Below, piece by piece: positions 1 to 5,381 of a stretch of DNA of 5,381 nt; position 1 is the stretch's first letter; each line of letters begins with the position of its first letter. The notes under the pieces were generated by a model. It worked only from the letters and a program-made list of their open reading frames with translations, made no database searches and was not told the DNA's origin. A program made the position numbers and the translations under genes. Source of the stretch: Bacteroidetes/Chlorobi group bacterium ChocPot_Mid (GTDB taxonomy: Bacteria > Bacteroidota > Ignavibacteria > Kapaibacteriales > UBA2268); contig RCNQ01000121.1 of assembly GCA_003731675.1 (NCBI GenBank), forward strand, positions 1-5,381, in the 5' to 3' direction.

Positions 1-1782
1 TTTAATTGGGCACGTACAGGAATTGAAAAATTTAAGAAAGATTTATTATCCGGGCATCTTTCAGAACAGCTTGACAACTTCAATGATACTAACGAAGAAG
101 AATATGAGCAAGAGCAATGGTTACTCAAGAAAGCAATCTGGAATAAATTAGATTACACACGTTTTCCGGGACTTCTTCGCCTTGCTTGGCAGATGTATAG
201 AAATAGTATTCACAAGTACGCAACTCGTGGAGGTTTTGCAAGTTTCCGAATCCCAGTTCAAGGGGGTTTGCGTTCTTATTTACGTGTTGATCTTAGAAAC
301 CATGACAATCAAGGAAACTTTGACGTGGCTATTATTAGCCAATCAAAATCAAGCGTTGATGGGTTCGGAAATCTTTGGATTCCAGCTCATCAGATGGAAG
401 AGTTAACAAGAATTTTAGGAGGCGGTGATCAAGATGACAATATATCTTTATGCCCGCTTGAAAATAGTCAAGCTCTGCTTTTTCGCAATCCAAATCAACG
501 TGGAGAATTTGTAATCACAGATATTTCTTATGAAGGTGTTAGTGTTTCTGAGGTTAATAAATTAGTAGGCACAATTCCTCAGAAGCCAAAAGAAGCTGAT
601 ACTAAGAAAGAAATATCCGAGCCGGTTAATAATTCTTTGATTGAAAAATATCTCTCATCGATTAAAACAAAGGATGAGTTAATTTCTTACACACGCGCTA
701 ATCTCTTAAGAACGTATTCTAAGATTGCTCAGAACTCAGCTAACATTGGAGTAGTAGCAAACGCTGAAATGATCCGTAGTGCAATCGGTATTACTAATCC
801 AGAAATTGCTAAGAATTTAACTGAGCTTTATCCTTGGAACTTGGAACGTGTAATTGACAGCGTAGTCAAGGATGGTATTTCTTGCGGTGAAGATTTATTT
901 GCCGTCGAGAATTTAATTAATCATGTAATTGACAACGGTATTGAAATCCCAAAGTGTTTACTAAGCCGCTTTTCTGAAAAGAGAAGAGAAAAAGTTGTAG
1001 TTGCTAAATCTCATCCAGTTGATCAGTTGTTAGAAGCTGTTGTGTTTTTAGTTAATGCTGCAGATAAAGAAATCTTAGGCAGCGGTTCAGTTAGTAAAGG
1101 TAATAGAGTAGCTGGCATAATTGACAAATGTGATATTCCGATAATTGAAATCGCACAGAGTAACTTTGATAATCCGATGCATGATAAAGCGATGTCTCTC
1201 TTAAAAAGCTACAATCGGCAAATGGCAATACTTCTTGATTCAACTAAAAATTTAGAGATTGATGAGCGAGAGTTTAAAAGAAAAACCGGTATAGAAAATA
1301 TTCAACAAAATCTCCTTGTCTCTATGAGCGAGTACAATAACGAAGAACGTTCTTTAATAGTTAAGTCTTGGGCTTACGAAATATACAAAGGTGAAAAAGC
1401 TGTTCATGATTCTATACTTTGGATTTCGAGTGATGGCAATTTAAGAGGAACTGGTGAAGATACGATTGATATGTTAAACAATGTTGGATTGAGTGAAAAG
1501 AGAATTAATCATGTTGAAGAAAAGAGAAATGAATCGAGCGGTTTTTATAATATCCGTGTGTGGTCAAAGGAATCGCTATCACAAGAATTGCTTAATGGTG
1601 TTGAAAGCGTGCAAGTTGTAGGTAGAGAATTGAAAGCTGGTGACAGAATTTTCAATCTTGGCGATGAAATTAAAGTTGCTGATGGAGTTTATTCTATACG
1701 TGAAGTTACGCCAGCTTATAGTCGAAAGAACGGATGCCAATTATTGAAAAACAGCGTATACATTGCTCTTCTAAGTCTTTGA
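1..1782 (+). CDS. Putative double-psi beta-barrel RNA polymerase-like protein (RdRp/YonO-like), C-terminal part, 5'-truncated by the window edge
   Basis: The frame is open from base 1 to the TGA at 1780-1782, giving 593 visible residues; the true start lies upstream. The ATG at 193 is internal, because the 64 codons before it read as ordinary protein (FNWARTGIEKFKK...) running straight into MYRNSIHKYATRGG. Residue numbers here count from base 1. A beta-rich stretch at about 76-172 contains RIPVQGG (83-89), then GGGDQDDN (140-147) and LLFRNPNQRGEF (159-170). A helical stretch follows with NSANIGVVAN (245-254) and NLERVIDSVVKDG (280-292). This set resembles the catalytic barrel and following helices of two-barrel RNA polymerases (QDE-1-type RdRps, YonO, crAss-like phage polymerases): a metal-binding Asp loop, an 'IGxxxN' helix, and an 'AVDxxKTG'-like helix. 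The acidic loop departs from canonical DxDGD, with Asp for Gly and Asn for the last Asp. Residues 320-540 look mostly helical and unassigned; about 545-593 look like a small beta domain. If correct, it would polymerise RNA, or be an inactive relative. I know no exact family name. Coding is near certain; the function is inferred from motifs. Confidence 0.55.
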   Translation, partial: FNWARTGIEKFKKDLLSGHLSEQLDNFNDTNEEEYEQEQWLLKKAIWNKLDYTRFPGLLRLAWQMYRNSIHKYATRGGFASFRIPVQGGLRSYLRVDLRNHDNQGNFDVAIISQSKSSVDGFGNLWIPAHQMEELTRILGGGDQDDNISLCPLENSQALLFRNPNQRGEFVITDISYEGVSVSEVNKLVGTIPQKPKEADTKKEISEPVNNSLIEKYLSSIKTKDELISYTRANLLRTYSKIAQNSANIGVVANAEMIRSAIGITNPEIAKNLTELYPWNLERVIDSVVKDGISCGEDLFAVENLINHVIDNGIEIPKCLLSRFSEKRREKVVVAKSHPVDQLLEAVVFLVNAADKEILGSGSVSKGNRVAGIIDKCDIPIIEIAQSNFDNPMHDKAMSLLKSYNRQMAILLDSTKNLEIDEREFKRKTGIENIQQNLLVSMSEYNNEERSLIVKSWAYEIYKGEKAVHDSILWISSDGNLRGTGEDTIDMLNNVGLSEKRINHVEEKRNESSGFYNIRVWSKESLSQELLNGVESVQVVGRELKAGDRIFNLGDEIKVADGVYSIREVTPAYSRKNGCQLLKNSVYIALLSL

Positions 1783-1880
1783 TTTTTAACACTATATTCA
1801 TTTACAATTTAGAATTAAAATTTTTTACACTTTATTCGATAATAACATCAGAATTTTATAAATAAAAAATAAGGGGTACT
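1783..1880 (+). other. AT-rich intergenic region before the secreted-protein gene
   Basis: These 98 bases separate the polymerase-like gene from the secreted-protein gene. No GC-rich hairpin followed by a T run is visible, so no terminator for the first gene can be called. A GATAAT hexamer at 1838-1843 could act as a -10 element, but the position 17 bases upstream (1815-1820, TTAAAA) is a poor -35. A TATAAA at 1857-1862 also lacks a partner. The region probably carries the promoter of the downstream gene, but I cannot place it. Confidence 0.35.
1871..1876 (+). promoter_or_regulatory. Ribosome binding site of the T9SS-secreted protein gene
   Basis: AAGGGG lies four bases before the ATG at 1881. 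It is the only purine-rich G block in a region of almost pure A and T, and it supports this start, which is followed at once by a signal peptide. The spacing is slightly short for a classical Shine-Dalgarno site. Confidence 0.55.
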
Positions 1881-1958
1881 ATGAAATTGAAATTTAATTA
1901 CTCTGCTTTATGTGTAATATTTTATTACATTTTTTTATCTGGTTTAGCCTATCCGCAA
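1881..1958 (+). other. Sec signal peptide segment
   Basis: The first 26 residues have a positive N-region (K2, K4), a hydrophobic core (ALCVIFYYIFLSGLA) and a short polar end (YPQS). Cleavage after A23 or Q26 is plausible. The Cys at residue 11 sits inside the hydrophobic core, so it is not a lipobox Cys. Type IX substrates all need Sec export first, which agrees with the C-terminal sorting domain. Confidence 0.85.
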
Positions 1959-4900
1959 AGCGATCCACCAATACTTCAAAGTCCAAAGCAATACGATACT
2001 CTAAAAACCACTAAACCAAGGTTTACATGGACTGGTGAAAGTTTAACTAGTTTTGAATTACAAATAAGCAAAGACTCAACATTTAAAACTGATGTTAAAA
2101 AATTCACAATAAGTAAAGATTCACTTGGATACACACTTTCATCTACTTATTTAGAATTAAAAACCACCTATTACTGGAGAATGAGATCTAGTCTAACTGA
2201 AACAAATTATTCAAGTACAGTACAATTTACAATTGGCAGTCCAAGCAGTACAATTGACAATGCTAACGTGCAAATAGGATTTGATCACTTAAATGCATTC
2301 ATTACTCAGTTAAAATATAAAAAAGGATCAAATAAAAATATACTTGATATATCTTCAAACGAAAAAAATAAATTTGGTTTAGGGCGTGTTATTAACGAAA
2401 CTGCATCGAAGATTGTTGAATGGTCAGAAAATAATGGGACTTGTGTTTATACTTATGAAAACCCTTTATATGGCAGTAAAACATTAACAATTAATTATGA
2501 TGCAAACGGTGTTATTGTAGATATTAAATTTAATTTACCAGCAAACAAAGTAATCAAATTGAATTCAGTTTGGCTACCTGGAGGGGATGTAGGCCCATTG
2601 CATGACTATATCCTTTACAACGATAAAAATGACATTAATAAACTTGAACTGCTAAAATATCCTTCAACTACATCAACGATATTTGAAATAATGAGAGAAA
2701 GAGGATTACCGCCAGGATATATTTCGATATTTGATGACAGATATGATGAGTATTTTGGATACAAATTACCTGACACAAGTGCATATACAATCACTGCTCA
2801 GCAAAGCCTACTTTTTGGTCCGTCAATTACTAATGTTAGTAATTCAAATGCAAGCGAATTTAATCTTCAATTTGCAATCATGAAAAAGACTGGCTTCTTC
2901 TCTTGGGTTGATAAAAAGGCTGTAGTAGTAGTTGAACCGCTTTCAAGTACAAAATATGTAAAAGGTGAACAATTAAAAGTATTAGTGCGTACATTTGGAT
3001 TAACTGGTGACATAAGTTTTAAAATGTCCTCTGACAGAGGAAAAACATTCTCTAATATCGCAAATGAGAATGTAACTGTAGATACTGTTAATGGAGATAT
3101 TAGAAAAATAAAATTGACTGAGGTATCAAAAGATACAAACAATAGTCAAATACAGGCTATTTGTCAAGGAATAAGTGGCAAATCTAATTTTTTTACTGTC
3201 GTAGATGAAAAGTACGCACAATTTATTGTACCTAAAGATCTTACTGCGTCACCAACAGACGAAGTCCTTGTCCCCATTTTATATGTACAAGGTTCGGGAA
3301 AAGACACATTAGTTGCACTAGATTTTAGAATGTATTATGATAACTCTCTTTTAGATTATAAAGGTTTCACATGGGATGGATTTTTCTTACAAAAGACAGG
3401 AACTATTCCCAATTGGCAATTAACAGACGCAGTAATAAATAATGCTACACTCGGTTTTATTCAAGTAGGTACCTACAAAACATTAAAAGATTATACTGGA
3501 CTTACAAATGGAGATACAATAGGAACAGCAAAATTCTTTATAAAGCCAGCCGCAAGAGTAGGAACAACAACCTCTTTTAATTTGGACAATGTATATTTAT
3601 CCGCCACTGATAACAAGGTTAAAAAAATAAATATCATGGGAAGTAACGGACTTTTAACTTTCTATTCGAAGGTAAGCGGAACAATTTCCTACTATTCTGG
3701 AATTACTAAACCTTTTGGAGATCAATTAGTCTATTTAGAGCATACAACTAAAAAGACAACTCTAATCGGGGACATTCAAAAAACAACCGGTAATTTTATA
3801 TTTTCAAATGTTATTCCAGGTGATAGCGTTAAGCTTTACTTTAAAACTGATATGAAATATCCCAAAAATTTAGCTGGTGAAAATATCAAAGCTATCGATG
3901 CTTTAAAAGCATTTAGTGGAAGGGATGGTGGCTCAACAACTCTAACATCTCTTCAAAAAATAGCTGCAGACATAAATAAAGATGGAATAATAAATTCATT
4001 CGACGCTTATGCCATTCTCAAACTAAGTACTGGAGAGAAAACAGTTGAAGATTTTAATTTAAATAAGTGGGTTTTTATTGATCAATCAAATTATACAAAT
4101 TGGACTACACCGGGAACATATAAAATATATGCCCCACTAGATGTTGTGCAAGAAAAACAAAATTTTTATGCAATAATGTATGGAGATGTGGACGGACAAA
4201 ATGCAATATCATCAACAATTAAATTAGAAAAATCAAGTTCTATCAAGGAAGCAGCTGATGGTCAAGCAGCACCTGAGCTTTACATACCTACAGACTTAAA
4301 AGCATTGCCTGGTGACACTGTTTCTATTCCATTATTAATTAAATTAAATGGAACAAATTTAGGCGCCTTTAATGCTCGTATAAGAATTGATCAAAATAAA
4401 TTTTCTAATGCCCAAAGACTTGAGGGAGGCAAAATTATTCCATGGAGTCAAGGTTGGGTTATAAGTAATTTTTACGATAAGTATGGTTACATGAATATTG
4501 CTGCAACAGACCTTGGTGGGAATTTAGATCCAATTACAAAAGATGGAACACTAATGGAATTCAAATTTGTCGTAAACAAAAATGCTAATATTGGTGATAC
4601 AAGTAATGTAATTATTAGCAATTATTCTCTAGCAGATTTAAGGCTTTCAGAATTAAATCCGGTGGTAAAACATGGTAAAATTACTATAACTTCCAATATT
4701 ACCGATGTTCAAAAAGAAAATATGGATTTTGATTATTCACTAGATCAAAATTACCCTAATCCTTTTAATCCTAGTACTATTATATCATATAGTATTAAAA
4801 ATGAAGGCTCAGTTAAACTTGATATTTATAATGTGCTTGGCGAACTAGTTACAAATCTTGTTAACGATATTCAAAAAGCCGGTAAATATAAAATTGAATG

Positions 4901-4991
4901 GAATGCATCGAAATTCCCATCTGGTATTTACTTCTGCAAGTTAAGAAGTGGGGATTTTACTCAAACTCGAAAAATGATTCTAATAAAATAG
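1881..4991 (+). CDS. T9SS-exported surface protein with FN3/Ig-like, two cohesin-like and one dockerin-like domain
   Basis: This complete gene encodes 1036 residues. Residues 1-26 form a signal peptide: basic MKLK, a hydrophobic core, and an AYPQS region for cleavage. Domains in order: FN3-like 29-118 (FTW, YYWRMRSS, VQFTI); an unassigned beta-rich domain of about 128-340 with WLPGGDVG (231-238); Ig-like 347-441 (SSDRGKTFSNI); cohesin-like 445-592; small CNA-B/carboxypeptidase-regulatory-like beta domain 597-655; dockerin-like 660-772; second cohesin-like 798-936; type A T9SS sorting domain about 951-1036 (YPNPFNPST at 958-966, PSGIYF at 1013-1018, ending KMILIK). The two cohesin-like domains open alike: VPKDLTASPTDEVLVPIL at 450-467 and IPTDLKALPGDTVSIPLL at 802-819. 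By analogy with the family, it should cross the inner membrane by Sec and the outer membrane by T9SS, the sorting domain being removed as it is anchored or released. The domains point to binding of surface carbohydrate or protein partners; no catalytic site is evident. A terminator follows 33 bases after the stop, so it is probably monocistronic. Export and sorting are well supported; the ligand is unknown. Confidence 0.92.
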   Translation: MKLKFNYSALCVIFYYIFLSGLAYPQSDPPILQSPKQYDTLKTTKPRFTWTGESLTSFELQISKDSTFKTDVKKFTISKDSLGYTLSSTYLELKTTYYWRMRSSLTETNYSSTVQFTIGSPSSTIDNANVQIGFDHLNAFITQLKYKKGSNKNILDISSNEKNKFGLGRVINETASKIVEWSENNGTCVYTYENPLYGSKTLTINYDANGVIVDIKFNLPANKVIKLNSVWLPGGDVGPLHDYILYNDKNDINKLELLKYPSTTSTIFEIMRERGLPPGYISIFDDRYDEYFGYKLPDTSAYTITAQQSLLFGPSITNVSNSNASEFNLQFAIMKKTGFFSWVDKKAVVVVEPLSSTKYVKGEQLKVLVRTFGLTGDISFKMSSDRGKTFSNIANENVTVDTVNGDIRKIKLTEVSKDTNNSQIQAICQGISGKSNFFTVVDEKYAQFIVPKDLTASPTDEVLVPILYVQGSGKDTLVALDFRMYYDNSLLDYKGFTWDGFFLQKTGTIPNWQLTDAVINNATLGFIQVGTYKTLKDYTGLTNGDTIGTAKFFIKPAARVGTTTSFNLDNVYLSATDNKVKKINIMGSNGLLTFYSKVSGTISYYSGITKPFGDQLVYLEHTTKKTTLIGDIQKTTGNFIFSNVIPGDSVKLYFKTDMKYPKNLAGENIKAIDALKAFSGRDGGSTTLTSLQKIAADINKDGIINSFDAYAILKLSTGEKTVEDFNLNKWVFIDQSNYTNWTTPGTYKIYAPLDVVQEKQNFYAIMYGDVDGQNAISSTIKLEKSSSIKEAADGQAAPELYIPTDLKALPGDTVSIPLLIKLNGTNLGAFNARIRIDQNKFSNAQRLEGGKIIPWSQGWVISNFYDKYGYMNIAATDLGGNLDPITKDGTLMEFKFVVNKNANIGDTSNVIISNYSLADLRLSELNPVVKHGKITITSNITDVQKENMDFDYSLDQNYPNPFNPSTIISYSIKNEGSVKLDIYNVLGELVTNLVNDIQKAGKYKIEWNASKFPSGIYFCKLRSGDFTQTRKMILIK
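3213..3656 (+). other. First cohesin-like domain (encoded segment)
   Basis: This segment encodes residues 445-592. It starts with VPKDLTASPTDEVLVPIL, continues with DFRMYYDNSLLDYKGF (481-496, the usual 'yDps.L.y.g' strand) and ends in beta strands around NLDNVYLSATDNKVKKINI. Cohesins are beta-sandwich modules that bind dockerins. Here the domain is followed directly by a small beta domain and a dockerin-like segment, an arrangement used in exported proteins of this bacterial group. The assignment rests on pattern similarity and the internal duplicate at 798-936. Confidence 0.65.
3858..4199 (+). other. Dockerin-like segment (encoded), one good and one degenerate calcium loop
   Basis: This segment encodes residues 660-773. 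ADINKDGIINSFDAYAIL (696-713) is a textbook dockerin/EF-like loop, with calcium ligands at D697, N699, D701 and D708 and the following helix. The partner repeat, ENIKAIDALKAFSG (667-680), keeps the 'I.AIDALKA' helix but has lost the acidic loop. A further GDVDGQN (768-774) ends the region and resembles the closing GDV.G motif seen in such proteins. It would bind a cohesin-type module or pack inside the same polypeptide. Confidence 0.65.
4272..4688 (+). other. Second cohesin-like domain (encoded segment)
   Basis: This segment encodes residues 798-936. It opens with PELYIPTDLKALPGDTVSIP and continues with NARIRIDQNKFSNAQRL, which parallels the first cohesin-like domain (P-x-D-L-x-A-x-P-x-D-x-V-x-x-P-x-L shared). 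The MEFKFVVNKNANIGDTSNV and VVKHGKITI segments fit the last strands of the fold. It sits directly before the sorting domain. Confidence 0.6.
4731..4991 (+). other. Type IX secretion C-terminal sorting domain (encoded segment)
   Basis: This segment encodes residues 951-1036. It carries the conserved blocks in order: YSLDQNYPNPFNPSTIISYS, then VKLDIYNVLGELV, then GKYKIEWNASKFPSGIYFCK, ending RKMILIK at the extreme C-terminus. This is a type A T9SS sorting signal, and the YPNPFNP form is particularly common in Ignavibacteria and related lineages. Confidence 0.95.
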
Positions 4992-5024
4992 TATCATAAC
5001 CTATATGGTTAAATAATACTCCTC

Positions 5025-5055
5025 AAAAGCCCAGAACAATTATCTGGGCTTTTTT
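5025..5055 (+). terminator. Rho-independent terminator after the T9SS-secreted protein gene
   Basis: A perfect 11-base stem, AAAAGCCCAGA (5025-5035) with TCTGGGCTTTT (5043-5053), closes a 7-base loop (ACAATTA). Six T follow the GC core (5050-5055). It begins 33 bases after the stop codon at 4991 and points to termination on the + strand. Because the stem is flanked by A on the left and T on the right, it could work weakly in the other direction too, though no convergent gene is seen. Confidence 0.93.
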
Positions 5056-5061
5056 ATTTCT

Positions 5062-5100
5062 CTCCGCCCTCCACTCCGTTACGGGCGGAGCTCCGCTAGC
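5062..5100. repeat. GC-rich palindromic block (REP/MITE-like candidate)
   Basis: This GC-rich block lies in otherwise AT-rich DNA. CTCCGCCC (5062-5069) pairs with GGGCGGAG (5083-5090) around a 13-base loop. GCGGAGCTCCGC (5085-5096) is a perfect 12-base palindrome, and CCGTTACGG (5076-5084) is a smaller one. The CTCCG unit occurs at 5062, 5074 and 5091, and inverted as CGGAG at 5086, so several hairpins compete. It has no T tail, so it is not a second ordinary terminator. Its origin cannot be shown from one copy; a dispersed intergenic repeat is likely. Confidence 0.55.
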
Positions 5101-5133
5101 TATTGAAATCAACTAAAATAATAACTAATCATT

Positions 5134-5137
5134 GGAG
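5134..5137 (+). promoter_or_regulatory. Ribosome binding site of the RadC-like gene
   Basis: GGAG ends seven bases before the ATG at 5145, which is ideal Shine-Dalgarno spacing. It decides the start: the in-frame TTG at 5103 has no such site, and the 14 residues it would add do not look like part of the family. Confidence 0.7.
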
Positions 5138-5144
5138 TCAATCT

Positions 5145-5312
5145 ATGAAACACTACATTCGTAACATCACTTGGAAATTTCAAGATAGTTCTGAAATTTA
5201 TCCACAACTGAAAGACCGTAAGGTTAAAATTACAGATCCACAAACTCTATTCGAAAACTTCCGTTTTCTATTCGATGGAGAAGTTCGTGAACGATTTGTT
5301 GTTTTTGGTTAA
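5145..5312 (+). CDS. RadC-family JAB-domain protein, N-terminal part, ended early by a frameshift
   Basis: The frame from ATG 5145 gives 55 residues, starting MKHYIRNITWKFQD and ending ERFVVFG before TAA at 5310-5312. The pattern 'KITDPQTLFENFRFLF...EVRERFVVF' matches the opening of the short RadC-like JAB (MPN) domain, where '.sPe....y...l....E.fvvl.l' leads into the metal-binding core. The next expected block, 'L...N.v.G...vS.GtLn.s.vHp', is present but in the -1 frame from 5309. The gene is therefore interrupted, by true mutation, by miscounting of the T run at 5302-5306, or by slippage. Short RadC-like proteins lack the helix-hairpin-helix part of full RadC and are common on integrative and phage-like elements; their biochemical role is not settled. 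The JAB core would use His and Asp ligands to hold zinc, but those lie beyond the window. Family identity is fairly sure because both halves match on either side of the break. Confidence 0.75.
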   Translation: MKHYIRNITWKFQDSSEIYPQLKDRKVKITDPQTLFENFRFLFDGEVRERFVVFG

Positions 5313-5381
5313 GTAGTGCCAATATCGTAACTGGATTTGAGATAGTATCAGAAGGAACACTCAATTCATCAGTTGTGCATC
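5309..5381 (+). pseudogene. Out-of-frame continuation of the RadC-like JAB protein, cut by the window end
   Basis: Read from 5309, the frame gives LSSANIVTGFEIVSEGTLNS followed by SVVH, and it is open to the last base. This is the RadC block that precedes the HxH zinc motif ('VSxGTLNxSxVHPREVF'); the final His is the last complete residue and the next codon begins with C, as expected for Pro. It joins the upstream part if one base is gained in the T run at 5302-5306, which would give FVVFWLSSAN. No start codon or ribosome binding site marks a separate gene here. Confidence 0.72.

Noticed and set aside
193..195. ATG at 193 as the start of the polymerase-like gene
   Set aside because: The same frame is open to base 1 and its 64 codons look coding; there is no Shine-Dalgarno site before 193.
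182..406. 74-residue reading frame overlapping the first gene
   Set aside because: It lies wholly inside the first gene in another frame, with no ribosome binding site and no family-like sequence.
1911..1913. Cys 11 of the secreted protein as a lipoprotein cysteine
   Set aside because: It lies within the hydrophobic core rather than at its end, and no lipobox pattern surrounds it.
2867..3142. 91-residue reading frame on the minus strand
   Set aside because: It is antisense to the middle of the secreted-protein gene and reads as a low-complexity Ser/Thr/Phe/Val shadow.
4997..5011. TAACC/GGTTA hairpin just after the stop codon of the secreted-protein gene
   Set aside because: Only five base pairs, AT-rich, with no T run; the strong terminator at 5025-5055 explains termination better.
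5076..5110. Integron attC site suggested by GTTACGG and the inverted repeats
   Set aside because: No matching RYYYAAC/GTTRRRY core pair is found at suitable spacing around a cassette-sized gene.
5103..5131. Promoter with TTGAAA (5103-5108) and TAATCA (5126-5131)
   Set aside because: The -10 match is poor and the transcript would start at or after the ribosome binding site at 5134-5137.
5103..5144. TTG at 5103 as an upstream start for the RadC-like gene
   Set aside because: It has no ribosome binding site, and the ATG at 5145 has GGAG at ideal spacing.

Overview
The window is AT-rich bacterial DNA holding one gene cut by the left edge, one complete large gene, and one gene that is both frameshifted and cut by the right edge, all on the + strand. 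The best clue to the host is the C-terminus of the large secreted protein (about residues 951-1036). It has the YPNPFNP motif followed by the VYDVLG-like, PSGIYF-like and RKM-like blocks of a type IX secretion sorting domain. That, with the cohesin/dockerin-type mosaic and low GC, suggests the Bacteroidota/Ignavibacteriota/Chlorobiota group, most likely an Ignavibacteria-like organism. This is inference from protein style, not a phylogenetic result.

Region by region. Bases 1-1782 are the 3' part of a large gene whose start lies upstream. The visible 593 residues look like the catalytic half of a double-psi beta-barrel RNA polymerase-like protein of the two-barrel class (QDE-1/YonO-like). The acidic loop reads GGGDQDDN instead of the usual DxDGD. 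Bases 1783-1880 are an AT-rich intergenic region. Bases 1881-4991 encode a 1036-residue exported protein: signal peptide, FN3-like domain, unassigned beta-rich domain, Ig-like domain, cohesin-like domain, small beta domain, dockerin-like segment, second cohesin-like domain, T9SS sorting domain. A strong intrinsic terminator (5025-5055) follows. Next comes a short GC-rich palindromic block (5062-5100) that stands out from its surroundings. Bases 5145-5381 are the start of a short RadC-family (JAB domain) gene. Its frame breaks at a T run near 5302-5306 and resumes in the -1 frame to the window end.

The three genes show no obvious common function. The polymerase-like gene and the short RadC-like gene are both types often found on phages, integrative elements or other accessory DNA. 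The secreted protein is a typical surface protein of this group. The most interesting item is the polymerase-like protein with its non-canonical catalytic motif. The frameshifted RadC-like gene and the GC-rich palindrome beside it come next.
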